Shown here piece by piece: positions 25,875 through 34,294 of a stretch of DNA of 64,000 nt; positions within the stretch are counted from its first letter, which is position 1; each line of letters begins with the position of its first letter. The notes beneath the pieces were generated by a model. That model saw only the letters and a list, made by a program, of their open reading frames with translations. It made no database searches and was not told the origin of the DNA. This DNA comes from Halorhodospira halophila (lineage in GTDB: Bacteria > Pseudomonadota > Gammaproteobacteria > Nitrococcales > Halorhodospiraceae), in the NCBI RefSeq assembly GCF_016653405.1, contig NZ_NHSN01000019.1:1-64000 (forward strand), in the 5' to 3' direction. The position numbers and the translations under genes were made by a program.

Positions 25875-26917
25875 ACCGGGCTACCAAGCGGCCGCCCCCC
25901 GGAGGCGTAGCGCTCCACGGCGGCCTGGACGATCTGCCCGAGGAGTTCGGCGTAGCTGAAGCCGGCATATCCGGCCATCATCGCCAGTTTCCCCTCCGGC
26001 CCCCAGGAGGGGTGGTTGTTGAAATCGAGCAGCCGCGGCTTCCCCTCGGCATCCTCACGGAAATCCACCCGCGCATAGTCCCGCGCCCCCAGCCGCGCGA
26101 ACAGCTGCCGCGCGGCCTGCTCGAGCCCGACCCGTTTGGCCTCGTCGAGTTGCGCCGGGGCGAAGCGCAGCGACCGGTAGTAGGCGGATTCGGGGTCGGT
26201 CTTGGAGCCGTAGGAGAGGATCGGCGGCAGCTCCAGGGGCAGCGCCGAATAGTCGACGACCAGCGGCGGCAGGACCGACAGCCCGGTGGCCGGGTTGCCG
26301 ACCAGCCCCACCGTGTACTCCGCCCCGGGGAGGAACTCCTGGGCCAGCGCCCAGACCACCCCGGATCCAGCCAGACGACCCAGATAGGCCCGCGCCTGAC
26401 GGGCGTCCCGCACCACGCAATCGGGCTCCATGCCGATGCTGCCGCAGCTGTCGTTCGGCTTGATCAGCACCGGGTAGCGCTTCGGCACCACCGGGCGCGG
26501 GTCGCGCAGATCGATGAGCCACTCCTCAGGCACCGCCACCCCCAGTCCGGCGGCTAGGGCGCGCACCGCCCCCTTGTCCCGCCCCAGCCCCATGGCCGTA
26601 GCCGTGGTCCCGGTGTAGGGGATGGCGAGCATCTCCAGCAGTGCCGGGATGCTGGCCTCGAGTTCCAGGCGGTTGCGGTAACCGTTGTCGCAGAAGTTCA
26701 CCGCCAGGTCCGGCGGATGGTCACGCAGATCATCGATCAGCCGCTCGTGGTCATCGAAAACGCGCAGGCTCACTCCGGGCAGGGCCGCCAGCACTCGCTT
26801 GGCCTCCTCCGCCGCCGCCAGCTCCTCGGGGCCGATCCGTCCGTAGGGGCCGTAGGCGTAGGGCAGACGCGGGTCCCCGAAGAGGAGGCCGAGACGCAGT
26901 CCAGTCAGTTTGTTCAC
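25871..26917 (-). CDS. D-alanine-D-alanine ligase-like ATP-grasp protein
   Basis: 348 residues. The preferred start is GTG at 26917 (MNKLTGLRLG), with TGAGG upstream; a TTG ten codons earlier is possible. The middle holds PVLIKPNDSCGSIGM (ATP-binding lysine) and AQEFLPGAEYTVGLVGN. The C-terminal metal site reads YARVDFREDAEGKPRLLDFNNHPSWGP, where the family usually has xxEVNTxPG; here FNNHP replaces it. It is therefore a divergent ligase, unlikely to be the housekeeping Ddl. It joins two other ATP-grasp genes nearby and is convergent with the CocE hydrolase gene. Confidence 0.83.
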   Translation of the reverse strand: MNKLTGLRLGLLFGDPRLPYAYGPYGRIGPEELAAAEEAKRVLAALPGVSLRVFDDHERLIDDLRDHPPDLAVNFCDNGYRNRLELEASIPALLEMLAIPYTGTTATAMGLGRDKGAVRALAAGLGVAVPEEWLIDLRDPRPVVPKRYPVLIKPNDSCGSIGMEPDCVVRDARQARAYLGRLAGSGVVWALAQEFLPGAEYTVGLVGNPATGLSVLPPLVVDYSALPLELPPILSYGSKTDPESAYYRSLRFAPAQLDEAKRVGLEQAARQLFARLGARDYARVDFREDAEGKPRLLDFNNHPSWGPEGKLAMMAGYAGFSYAELLGQIVQAAVERYASGGRPLGSPV

Positions 26918-27001
26918 GGCGGGCGACCTCAGCGGTTGGGTCAGCAATCGCGTGTATGCGCTATCCTGAGTCTAGTCGTGCCTCGCCTCGTTCGAGCCAG
27001 G

Positions 27002-27010
27002 TGTTATGCT
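27002..27010 (+). promoter_or_regulatory. Extended -10 promoter element
   Basis: TGTTATGCT fits the extended -10 pattern TGnTATnnT. It lies about 80 bases upstream of the exported protease gene, in the only gap in front of it. No good -35 accompanies it, which is acceptable for extended -10 promoters. Weak evidence. Confidence 0.3.
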
Positions 27011-27087
27011 ACCCGCGGCGGCTTTGCTCGACGGTAGACGATGCGTCCGCTCAAACGTTCATAAAACCCTCTTGGGAGCCAGCAAGG

Positions 27088-27900
27088 ATGACGCGAAGCC
27101 CCCGCCGCGCTGACCGCACTTGGCTGTTCAGCCTCGCTGCCATGCTGCTCCTCGCCTATGCCGTAACACCCGCCAGCCAAGCCGCGGATCAACTCGCGGA
27201 TACGATCGAGACCATCGCCCCGTCCGTGGTTGGCGTGGGCACCCATGCGCCGACCCGCAACCCGCGGGTCGATTTCCGCGGCACCGGCTTCGTGATCGCG
27301 GATGGCAAGGCAGTGCTGACCAACCAGCATGTACTGCCCGAGCGCCTGGATGAGGAACGGCGCGAACAACTGATCGTGCTGGTTGGTGAACCGGGCTCGC
27401 CGGAGGTCCGTGCCGCGGAGACGGTGGCCCACTCGCGGGCCCACGACCTCGCCATCCTGCGCATCGACGGCGATCCGTTGCCGGCACTGAGCCTGGGCAA
27501 CCCCGACGATCTGCGCCCCGGCAACCAGGTGGCCTACACCGGGTTCCCCATCGGCATGGTCATCGGCTTCTACCCCGTCACGCACACCGCGATCATCTCG
27601 GCCCGCACCCCGCTGGCGCTGCCCGCGCAGCGCGATGACCAGCTCGATCCCGGCCAGGTCGCCCGTCTGCGCCGCGAGCAACCGCCGATGGTCTTCCAGC
27701 TCGACGGCACCGCCTACCCGGGCAACAGCGGCAGCCCGGTCTACGACACGGCCACCGGGCAGGTCTATGCGGTGCTCAACAAGGTCTTTGTCCAGGGCGG
27801 GCGCGAGGCGGCCGTACGCGAGCCCAGCGGCATCAGCTACGCCATCCCGCTGGATCTGGCCGCGCCCCTGCTCGAAGAGTACGAGCGGAAATTCCGCTAA
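27088..27900 (+). CDS. Exported trypsin-like (DegP-type fold) serine protease
   Basis: 270 residues from the ATG at 27088, with AAGG and GGGAG just upstream. The N-terminal signal is evident (TWLFSLAAMLLLAYAV, cleavage near SQAA). The catalytic triad is complete: His81 in TNQHVLP, Asp120 in AHDLAILRI, and Ser214 in YPGNSGSPVYD. No PDZ domain follows, so it is a single-domain periplasmic protease rather than DegP or DegS. It is probably co-transcribed with the next gene, which starts 9 bases later and encodes a membrane-anchored helical protein. Confidence 0.9.
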   Translation: MTRSPRRADRTWLFSLAAMLLLAYAVTPASQAADQLADTIETIAPSVVGVGTHAPTRNPRVDFRGTGFVIADGKAVLTNQHVLPERLDEERREQLIVLVGEPGSPEVRAAETVAHSRAHDLAILRIDGDPLPALSLGNPDDLRPGNQVAYTGFPIGMVIGFYPVTHTAIISARTPLALPAQRDDQLDPGQVARLRREQPPMVFQLDGTAYPGNSGSPVYDTATGQVYAVLNKVFVQGGREAAVREPSGISYAIPLDLAAPLLEEYERKFR

Positions 27901-27909
27901 GTCGCCCCG

Positions 27910-29838
27910 GTGTCGCTGCTGCGCTGGAAGAAAAAGCCGCCCGACGGTTCGTCAGCTGACGAGCAGCCTCGTGGCGTTTCGCTGGATCGGGAGGCCAATG
28001 AGCGCCTGGAGCAATGGTCCCGCGCCGTGCGCCGGGTGCGCATCTCCCGCTCGCTGCTCAGCCTGGCCTGGACCGCCGGCCCGGTCACCGGCCTGGGGCT
28101 GACCGGCGGCTACTGGGTCGCCTACGGTCATCCCCCCCACACCCAGCTGCTGATCTACTTCACGACCTTCACCATCCTCTCCGGCCTGATCGGCCTGCTG
28201 GCCAAGATCGTCTACGACAGCACCTGGGGGCCAGCCCAGGAACGCGCCCAGGCCGATGTATCCAGCACCATCGATCACCTCGGCGACCTGATCCTGGCCA
28301 GCCGGGATCTTCATGTGGCCGGCCTCAGCGGCCAGGCGCGCCGCAGCGAAGCAGCCCGCCAGCTCCTGCGCCGGGTTGACCTCTCACCGGCCGGGATCGG
28401 CCTGGCCTGCCAGGACCTCACCGGCGATCGCCAGCTCGGCGAGGTCCTCGCGCGTATTGAGAGCTACCGCCGCTCGGGCTTGTTCACCCGCATCCGGGAC
28501 CTCAACGCCCAGCACGAGGAACTCTTCGATACCGCGTACCAGCAGATCCGGCCGGAGGCCCCACTGGCCGCCAGCGCCCTGCGCGAGCGCTTCCTCGGTG
28601 AAGTGCCCCAGCTGCGAGCCGGCATCGCGCGCAACGAGGCCTTTATCGAACGCGTACTGGCGGGTTTCGAGGAGGATAACCCGCTGCTGATCACCATGGG
28701 CGACGTGGAGGACATGCTCGGGTTGGCCTTCGAGCTGATCAACGGCCGCGAGATCCCCATCCTCACGTTCACCTACCGCGGGCGATGGCAGCTTGCCCGC
28801 GCCCTGGAGACCCTGGAGACCGCACGCAGCCGCTATCGCCTGGCCCAGGCCGCCAGCGACAACCGCATCCGCGCACTCGCCGCCTGGCTGATCGAGGCCG
28901 ACGCCCTGCCCTACGAGCTGGTCCCCGAAGAGTTGCCTTCCAATAAACTGCTGGAACGCGTCATGGCCGCCATGGACGACCTGCAGATGCGCATCGACCG
29001 TCTGCAGGCCCTGGAGCAACGCCGGGCCCTGGACCGGGCCAGCCGCGAGCGCCTGGCACGCACCGCGGACACCCTGGGCACGGCGCTGTCGCTGTACCGC
29101 TCGGCCCGAGAGGCCCTGGTCACCCTAGGCACTGCCCACGCGGAACTGCTTAAGGCCACCGAGCGCTGGAACGACCTTGCCGGAACCCTGCCCGGGGATC
29201 CGCAGCGACTGCGCACCAGCCGGGGGGGCCGGGGCCTGCGCATCGTCGAGCGGACGGTCGCCCTGGACGAAGACGCCCGGCAGACCGTCTGCCAGCAGAT
29301 CATGCGTCACCTGCGCGACGAAGGGCTGGAGTGGTTGCGCAGCGACGCGCAGCCCCGCCGCCCCCGCGAGCAGGTGCGCGATCTGACCCCCCACCGAGCC
29401 CGGCACCTGGCCGTTGAGACCGCGCTGGCCCTGGAACCGCACATCCAGCTCTCCCGGCCCGAGGTCCAACGCGGCCTGGGGGCCACCAACGCGAGCTACC
29501 TTGGCGGCCTCGAGCCGGGCATGAGCGCCCGGGAGAAACGCGACCTCGGCGAGGCGATGGCCGCCAGCGTCGAAGAGGACCTGAGCCGCTCCGCTGAGCA
29601 GCTGGCACTTGCCCTGGTCCGCCACTACCACGTGGAACTCACCGAGGACGGGAGGCGGTTCCTGACCGAGACCTACGGCGCCCGCGAGCGGGTTCTGGCG
29701 ACCATCTCCCGCGGGCAACAGCTCAGCGAGCAGGCCAGCCAGGTGAGCCTGCTCAGCCGCCGCCCGACGCCGGTGCCGCTGCCCCGGCGCGACTGGTACC
29801 GCAGCCTCGTCCGCGCCCGACGCGCACTGCGCCGCTAG
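27910..29838 (+). CDS. Membrane-anchored, mainly helical protein of unknown function
   Basis: 642 residues from GTG at 27910; no clear ribosome binding site, possibly coupled to the upstream protease gene. After a basic start, two hydrophobic segments lie near residues 50-70 (SLAWTAGPVTGLGLTGGYWV) and 77-97 (LLIYFTTFTILSGLIGLLAK). The remainder is long, charged and Leu/Ala/Arg-rich, with several coiled-coil-like stretches. It ends in a very basic tail (RRALRR). No family is recognised. Pairing with the exported protease is the only contextual clue. Confidence 0.8.
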   Translation: MSLLRWKKKPPDGSSADEQPRGVSLDREANERLEQWSRAVRRVRISRSLLSLAWTAGPVTGLGLTGGYWVAYGHPPHTQLLIYFTTFTILSGLIGLLAKIVYDSTWGPAQERAQADVSSTIDHLGDLILASRDLHVAGLSGQARRSEAARQLLRRVDLSPAGIGLACQDLTGDRQLGEVLARIESYRRSGLFTRIRDLNAQHEELFDTAYQQIRPEAPLAASALRERFLGEVPQLRAGIARNEAFIERVLAGFEEDNPLLITMGDVEDMLGLAFELINGREIPILTFTYRGRWQLARALETLETARSRYRLAQAASDNRIRALAAWLIEADALPYELVPEELPSNKLLERVMAAMDDLQMRIDRLQALEQRRALDRASRERLARTADTLGTALSLYRSAREALVTLGTAHAELLKATERWNDLAGTLPGDPQRLRTSRGGRGLRIVERTVALDEDARQTVCQQIMRHLRDEGLEWLRSDAQPRRPREQVRDLTPHRARHLAVETALALEPHIQLSRPEVQRGLGATNASYLGGLEPGMSAREKRDLGEAMAASVEEDLSRSAEQLALALVRHYHVELTEDGRRFLTETYGARERVLATISRGQQLSEQASQVSLLSRRPTPVPLPRRDWYRSLVRARRALRR

Positions 29839-29985
29839 GCGCGGCGATACGGCGCACGGGGGTGCGCGCCTGCGTCCCGGCCACCCCCTGCAACACCCTT
29901 GGATTCCTGAGCCAAACTGGGAGGAGTGCCGTGTGTCCGGCCTCCGGAACCGGGTCGCCCAGACAGACATCATGGAGTCGTGTCG

Positions 29986-31215
29986 ATGAAATGGGTAGAA
30001 CAACGACTTGGTCGACGAATCCGTCGCGGGACCCTGGAGCTGCGCTATGACGACGGAGAGCAGTGCGCCTACGGGGACGGCGGCCCGCCGCACGGGGTGA
30101 TGCACATCCACCGCCGGCGCACCCTGCGGCGCATCGCCCTCGATCCGGAGTTCATGCTCGGCCAGACCTACATGGACGGCGACTGGAGCCCCGGTGAAGG
30201 CGGGCTGCTCGGCGTCCTCGAGGTGCTGCTGAACAACTTCCCGCCACCACGCGCCCGCGGCGTCAAGGCCTGGCTGCTGTGGGCCGCGCGCCCGCTGCAA
30301 CAGTGGAACCGGGCGGCCGCGGCGCGGCGGAACATCGCCTCCCATTACGACCTGGACGACTGGCTGTTCCAGAACTTCCTGGACGCCGATATGCACTACT
30401 CCTGCGCCTACTTCGAGGATCCGGACATGGACCTCGAGTCGGCGCAGCGCGCCAAGGCCGCCCACATCCGCCGCAAGCTGTGCCTGCGGCCCGGCGACCG
30501 CGTGCTCGATATCGGCTGTGGCTGGGGTTCGATGGCGATCCACCTGGCCCGCCATGAACAGGTCGAAGTGGTGGGCCTAACCCTGTCGAGCGAGCAGCAG
30601 CGCCTGGCGCAGGAACGCGTCCGGCAGGCGGGCGTGGCCGACCGCGTCGAGATCCGGCTGCAGGACTACCGCGACGTGACCGGACCGTTCGAGCGCATCG
30701 TCAGTGTCGGCATGTTCGAGCACGTGGGGGTGCCCTTCTACGACACCTACTTCGACACCATCCGCCGACTGCTCACCGAAGACGGTGTGGCACTGGTCCA
30801 CAGCATCGGGCGCTTCAATCCGCCCGGCGTGACCAACCCATGGATCCGGCGTTACATCTTCCCCGGCGGCTATATCCCGGCCACCTCCGAGGTCATGAGT
30901 TCGGTGGAGCGCGTGGGCATTCGCACCACGGACATCGAGGTCCTCCGGCTGCACTACGCCTACACCCTGGCCAACTGGCAGGCACGCTTCCAGCGCATCC
31001 GCGGACGCGTGGCCGCTGCCAAGAGTGAGTCGTTCTGCCGCATGTGGGAATTCTACCTGGCGGTCAGCGAAGCCGCCTTCCGCTGGCGCGGCATGATGGT
31101 CCTGCAGCTGCAGCTGGCGCGGCAGCAAGACGCAGTGCCTTTGACACGCGATTACCTTTACAGTGGGGAGCGCGAAGAGCGCCGATGGCCGGAGCCATCG
31201 CGGATTGCAAGCTGA
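29986..31215 (+). CDS. cfa: Cyclopropane-fatty-acyl-phospholipid synthase
   Basis: 409 residues from the ATG at 29986 with GGAG eight bases upstream. The enzyme transfers a methylene from S-adenosylmethionine to cis double bonds in membrane phospholipids, a stress adaptation relevant to a halophile. The SAM-binding motif VLDIGCGWGSMAIHLA lies around residues 173-188. The family blocks SHYDLDDWLFQNFLD, MHYSCAYFEDP, SVGMFEHVG and the C-terminal EFYLAVSEAAFRW are all present. Length is close to E. coli Cfa. It precedes a cyclic-nucleotide-binding-domain gene on the same strand. Confidence 0.95.
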   Translation: MKWVEQRLGRRIRRGTLELRYDDGEQCAYGDGGPPHGVMHIHRRRTLRRIALDPEFMLGQTYMDGDWSPGEGGLLGVLEVLLNNFPPPRARGVKAWLLWAARPLQQWNRAAAARRNIASHYDLDDWLFQNFLDADMHYSCAYFEDPDMDLESAQRAKAAHIRRKLCLRPGDRVLDIGCGWGSMAIHLARHEQVEVVGLTLSSEQQRLAQERVRQAGVADRVEIRLQDYRDVTGPFERIVSVGMFEHVGVPFYDTYFDTIRRLLTEDGVALVHSIGRFNPPGVTNPWIRRYIFPGGYIPATSEVMSSVERVGIRTTDIEVLRLHYAYTLANWQARFQRIRGRVAAAKSESFCRMWEFYLAVSEAAFRWRGMMVLQLQLARQQDAVPLTRDYLYSGEREERRWPEPSRIAS

Positions 31216-31284
31216 GCCGTTCCCGTCGATCGGCCGGGCGCGGGGCCGGCGGCGGCGGACCATCCGCCCCAGGAGGCACGCACC

Positions 31285-31755
31285 ATGCCCGCAACGATTG
31301 CCAACATCCTGTCCGATCAGGAGTTCTTCGAGGGGCTGGAGCGCGCCCACGTGGAGTTCCTGGCCGAATGCGCCAGCCCTCGCACCCTGGAGCGGGATGA
31401 GGTGCTGTTCCGCCACGGCGACGCCGCGCGCGCCTTCTACCTGATCCGCTCCGGTGATGTCGTGCTCGAGGTCCCGGCGATCAGCGGGCCCACGCTGGAG
31501 GTCCAGCACCTGGGGGCCGATCAGATCCTTGGCTGGTCCTGGCTGATTCCCCCGTACCGCTGGAATTTCAACGCCCGCGCCGAGGATAAAACCGAATTGC
31601 TGGAGTTCGACGGCGCTGCAATCATAGCGCGCTGCGAGGCGGATCCGGCTTTCGGATATCAGATTCTGAAACGCTTTTCGGCGCTGATGTCGAAACGATT
31701 GGATGTGGCAAGAGAGCGCATGATGGATCAGTGGAACCCCCCGGGTTTCGCCTAA
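31285..31755 (+). CDS. Cyclic-nucleotide-binding (Crp-like) domain protein
   Basis: 156 residues, GGAGG upstream of the ATG. The cupin-like cNMP-binding fold is visible: LERDEVLFRHGDAARAFYLIRSGDVVLEV, then LGADQILGWSWLIPPYRW. There is no C-terminal helix-turn-helix, so it is not a Crp/Fnr transcription factor. It ends with a helix (QILKRFSALMSKRLDVARERMM). It probably modulates a partner or a membrane process. It follows cfa by 69 bp and may be in the same transcript. Confidence 0.85.
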   Translation: MPATIANILSDQEFFEGLERAHVEFLAECASPRTLERDEVLFRHGDAARAFYLIRSGDVVLEVPAISGPTLEVQHLGADQILGWSWLIPPYRWNFNARAEDKTELLEFDGAAIIARCEADPAFGYQILKRFSALMSKRLDVARERMMDQWNPPGFA

Positions 31756-31894
31756 CATCCTGTTGCACAAAGGCAACCGATGGGCCGCGCGCAATGGTGG
31801 TTACCCGCGGGAATCAACAGGGGGCGGCCCGGAACTGCGGTTTGCGGAGGTTATCGCTCCTCGGTATTGTAACGACGGGCCGGGGGTATGATTC

Positions 31895-31912
31895 GCCCTG
31901 ATCGGGCTTTTT
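31895..31912 (+). terminator. Weak hairpin with T-run before the DUF4870-like gene
   Basis: GCCC (31895-31898) can pair with GGGC (31904-31907), followed by TTTTT. The stem is only 4 bp, so it is at best a weak terminator of the upstream transcript or a leader hairpin of the next gene, whose GGAGGTG follows at once. Confidence 0.3.
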
Positions 31913-31928
31913 CATGGAGGTGTCCAGA

Positions 31929-32579
31929 ATGAGCGAGGACATGAACGACAAATCGACCAAGAAAACCTCGGAAACGAGCACCAAGAGCAGCACCACCAAA
32001 TCCACGGGTAGCACGGCCAAGGCCGGCACCACCAAGTCCGAGAGCGCCAAGTCCGAAGCTGCCAAGTCCGGCACGGTGGAGACCGCTGCCGAGCAGGGCA
32101 GTGCCGGCAAGGGCACGAGCAGCACTGCCAGCAGCAAGGCGAGCAGCTCCGCCTCGACCACCAGCAGCTCCACAACGGCGAGCTCGGCGGCTTCCGATTC
32201 CGGCAAGAGCAGCAGCGATAGCGCCGAGGCCTTCCTCGGCAACTCCGGGCTGCCGCGCCACTTCGCAGCCGGCCTCTCCTACGTCGGCGGTCCCGTTACG
32301 GGGGCGATCTTCCTGCTGCTCGATCGCGCGGACCCGTTCGTGCGCTTCCATGCCGCACAGTCCCTGGCGATCTCCGCGGTCATCGCCGTGGTCTGGATCT
32401 GCGTGGCGATCCTCAACGCCGCCTTCGCCGGCATGCCCCTGGTGTTCTGGGTGGGTCTGATCGGCCTGCTGTTCATGGCCTTCAACGCCTTCCAGAGCAA
32501 GGATTGGGAGGTGCCAGTGCTCGGTGAGTACTCGCAGAAGCTCTCCGACAAGGCCTCCCCCGGGGACGAGGACAAGTAA
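31929..32579 (+). CDS. DUF4870-like membrane protein with a Ser/Thr/Lys-rich N-terminal region
   Basis: 216 residues from the ATG at 31929, with GGAGGTG upstream. Residues 1-95 are almost entirely Ser, Thr, Lys, Ala, Gly and Glu in short repeats (for example TKSESAKSEAAKSG). The C-terminal part is a compact membrane domain: GLSYVGGPVTGAIFLLLD, then DPFVRFHAAQSLAISAV and two more hydrophobic helices. RFHAxQS is the signature of DUF4870/Tic20-like proteins. The low-complexity region is probably disordered and cytoplasmic. Function is unknown. Confidence 0.8.
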   Translation: MSEDMNDKSTKKTSETSTKSSTTKSTGSTAKAGTTKSESAKSEAAKSGTVETAAEQGSAGKGTSSTASSKASSSASTTSSSTTASSAASDSGKSSSDSAEAFLGNSGLPRHFAAGLSYVGGPVTGAIFLLLDRADPFVRFHAAQSLAISAVIAVVWICVAILNAAFAGMPLVFWVGLIGLLFMAFNAFQSKDWEVPVLGEYSQKLSDKASPGDEDK

Positions 32580-32605
32580 CGCGTCCTCTCTCGAGGGAAC
32601 CAGTC

Positions 32606-32636
32606 ACCTTCCGCCGGCTACCAGCCGGCGGAAGGT
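32606..32636. terminator. Perfect 14-bp stem-loop
   Basis: ACCTTCCGCCGGCT (32606-32619) pairs fully with 32623-32636 around the loop ACC. It lies 27 bp after the DUF4870-like gene and before the chain-length gene. No T-run follows, so it may be a Rho-assisted terminator or RNA-stability hairpin rather than an intrinsic terminator. Confidence 0.55.
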
Positions 32637-32761
32637 TGATCGCCTTCCTGATTTTGGCCTCCCCCATTTCGGGTACGGAGGCTATACTCCCCTATTGAGG
32701 CGGTTGCGGGAACCGCCGCGACTCGGCCCGCAGGCCGAGGTCCGACGTGGGGGAGCAGGCC

Positions 32762-34294
32762 GTGGGGCTGGAGCAGCTTTATAAGGACATCATTCAGTAC
32801 CTGCGCGCGATCTGGCATCGCCGCTGGTGGATCATTCCGTTCGCCTGGGTCATCTGCCTGGGCGGCTGGGCTTACATCCACACCCTCCCCGACGTCTACC
32901 AGTCCTCCAGCCGCGTCTACGTCAACACGCAGTCCGTGCTCGACCCGCTGCTGCGCGGCATGACCGTCCGCCCGGACACCGATCAGCGCATGCGGATGAT
33001 GTCCGCAACCCTGCTGAGCAACGACAACCTCCGCGAGATCGCCCGGCAGTCGGACCTGGATGTCCTCCTCGGCCAGGACAACGAGCAGGCCCTGATCAAC
33101 ACGCTGCGAGGTGGCATCCAGCTGCGCAGCCAGGGGCGTGGCAACATCTACACCATCTCCTTCGCGCACCGGGATCCGGAGGTCGCCTACCGGGTGGTGC
33201 GCGAGACCTCCAACCTCTTCATGGAGCGAGGACTCGGCGACTCCCGCACCGACCTGCTCAGCTCCCAGAACTTCATCGAGCGGCAATTGGCGCGCTACGC
33301 CCAGTTGCTGCGCGACAAGGAAGAGGAGATCGAGGCCTTCAAGCGGGAGCACGTGGCCCTGCTCAGGGTCGGCGGGGACTACTACGCACGCCTGCAGCGG
33401 GCCCGGGAGGCGCTGGAGCAGACCCGCCTGGAGCGTGAGGAGCACCTGCGCCGGGTGGAGACTCTGAAGGCGCGTCTGGACGAGGGGCGCAGTTCCCTGC
33501 CACCCGAGAGCACTTTCAGCGACCCCCGCCTGGATGAACGGATCAGCCGCCTGCAATCGCAACTGGATGAGATGCGCCGGCACTTCACCGACTCGCATCC
33601 GGACGTCGTGCAGACGCGGCGTATCCTCGAGGACCTGGAGGAGGAGCGGCGCAACAACGTCGAGCTCGCCATGAGCGAGGGCGGCCTGGAGCTCTCCGGC
33701 GTCGACAACCCACTGCGCCTGGCCCTGGCCGAGGCCGAGAGCCGGGCCGCCGCCATGGACACCCGGGTACGGGAACACGAGCGCCGCGTGGCCAATCTTG
33801 AGGCCTTAGTGGACGAGGTGCCCGCCATCGAATCCCGGTTCGCCTCCTTGGAAAGGGATCGAGAGGTCCTTCAACAGAGCTACCGGCAACTGCTCAGTAC
33901 TCGGGAACGCGCGGTGCTCACCGGCACGGTGGAGACCGAGACCGCGGCGGTGGATTTCCGGGTCCTGGAGCCACCGCAACGGCCCAACAGCCCCGCGGCC
34001 CCGGACCGCCCCCTGCTGGCCAGTGGCGTACTCCTGCTCGGGCTCGGCGCTGGTACCGGCGTCGCCTTCCTGATCTCGCAGATCCGCGGGACGGTGGCCG
34101 CCCCGGCGCAACTGGCCGGGCTCACCGGACGACCGGTGCTCGGGGTGGTCAGTCGCGTCCGCACCCCGACCCGATACCGCCGTCAGCGCCGGGAGATCAC
34201 CGTCTTCACCCTGGCACTTATCGGACTGATGATCGCGTTCTTCGGTGCCCTCAGCCTCTACAGCGGGGGTGGGTTGGGCGGGCTGATCGGCTAG
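32762..34294 (+). CDS. XrtA-system polysaccharide chain-length determinant (Wzz/GNVR type), second copy
   Basis: 510 residues from GTG at 32762, with GGGGAGC upstream (a GTG at 32747 is the alternative). This choice aligns with the start of the paralogue at 48523-50043. The N-terminal membrane span contains RRWWIIPFAWVICLGGWAYI. The periplasmic Wzz region follows (YQSSSRVYVNTQSVLDPLL), then long coiled coils. A second span precedes a basic cytoplasmic tail. Such proteins control polymer length in exopolysaccharide export. It has no kinase domain. It stands alone on the plus strand, and its last 44 bp overlap the convergent glycosyltransferase gene. Confidence 0.9.
   Translation: MGLEQLYKDIIQYLRAIWHRRWWIIPFAWVICLGGWAYIHTLPDVYQSSSRVYVNTQSVLDPLLRGMTVRPDTDQRMRMMSATLLSNDNLREIARQSDLDVLLGQDNEQALINTLRGGIQLRSQGRGNIYTISFAHRDPEVAYRVVRETSNLFMERGLGDSRTDLLSSQNFIERQLARYAQLLRDKEEEIEAFKREHVALLRVGGDYYARLQRAREALEQTRLEREEHLRRVETLKARLDEGRSSLPPESTFSDPRLDERISRLQSQLDEMRRHFTDSHPDVVQTRRILEDLEEERRNNVELAMSEGGLELSGVDNPLRLALAEAESRAAAMDTRVREHERRVANLEALVDEVPAIESRFASLERDREVLQQSYRQLLSTRERAVLTGTVETETAAVDFRVLEPPQRPNSPAAPDRPLLASGVLLLGLGAGTGVAFLISQIRGTVAAPAQLAGLTGRPVLGVVSRVRTPTRYRRQRREITVFTLALIGLMIAFFGALSLYSGGGLGGLIG

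Noticed and set aside
26985-27060. tRNA-like GTTCGA motif in the gap before the protease gene
   Set aside because: The flanking sequence cannot fold into acceptor and anticodon arms.
29125-30555. 476-residue minus-strand open frame opposite the helical protein and cfa
   Set aside because: It spans two real plus-strand genes and their gap, with no domain or start signal.
32640-32760. Sigma-54 site upstream of the plus-strand chain-length gene
   Set aside because: TTGGCC is present, but no GC falls at the required 10-base distance from GG. TATACT is a possible -10 but lacks a -35.
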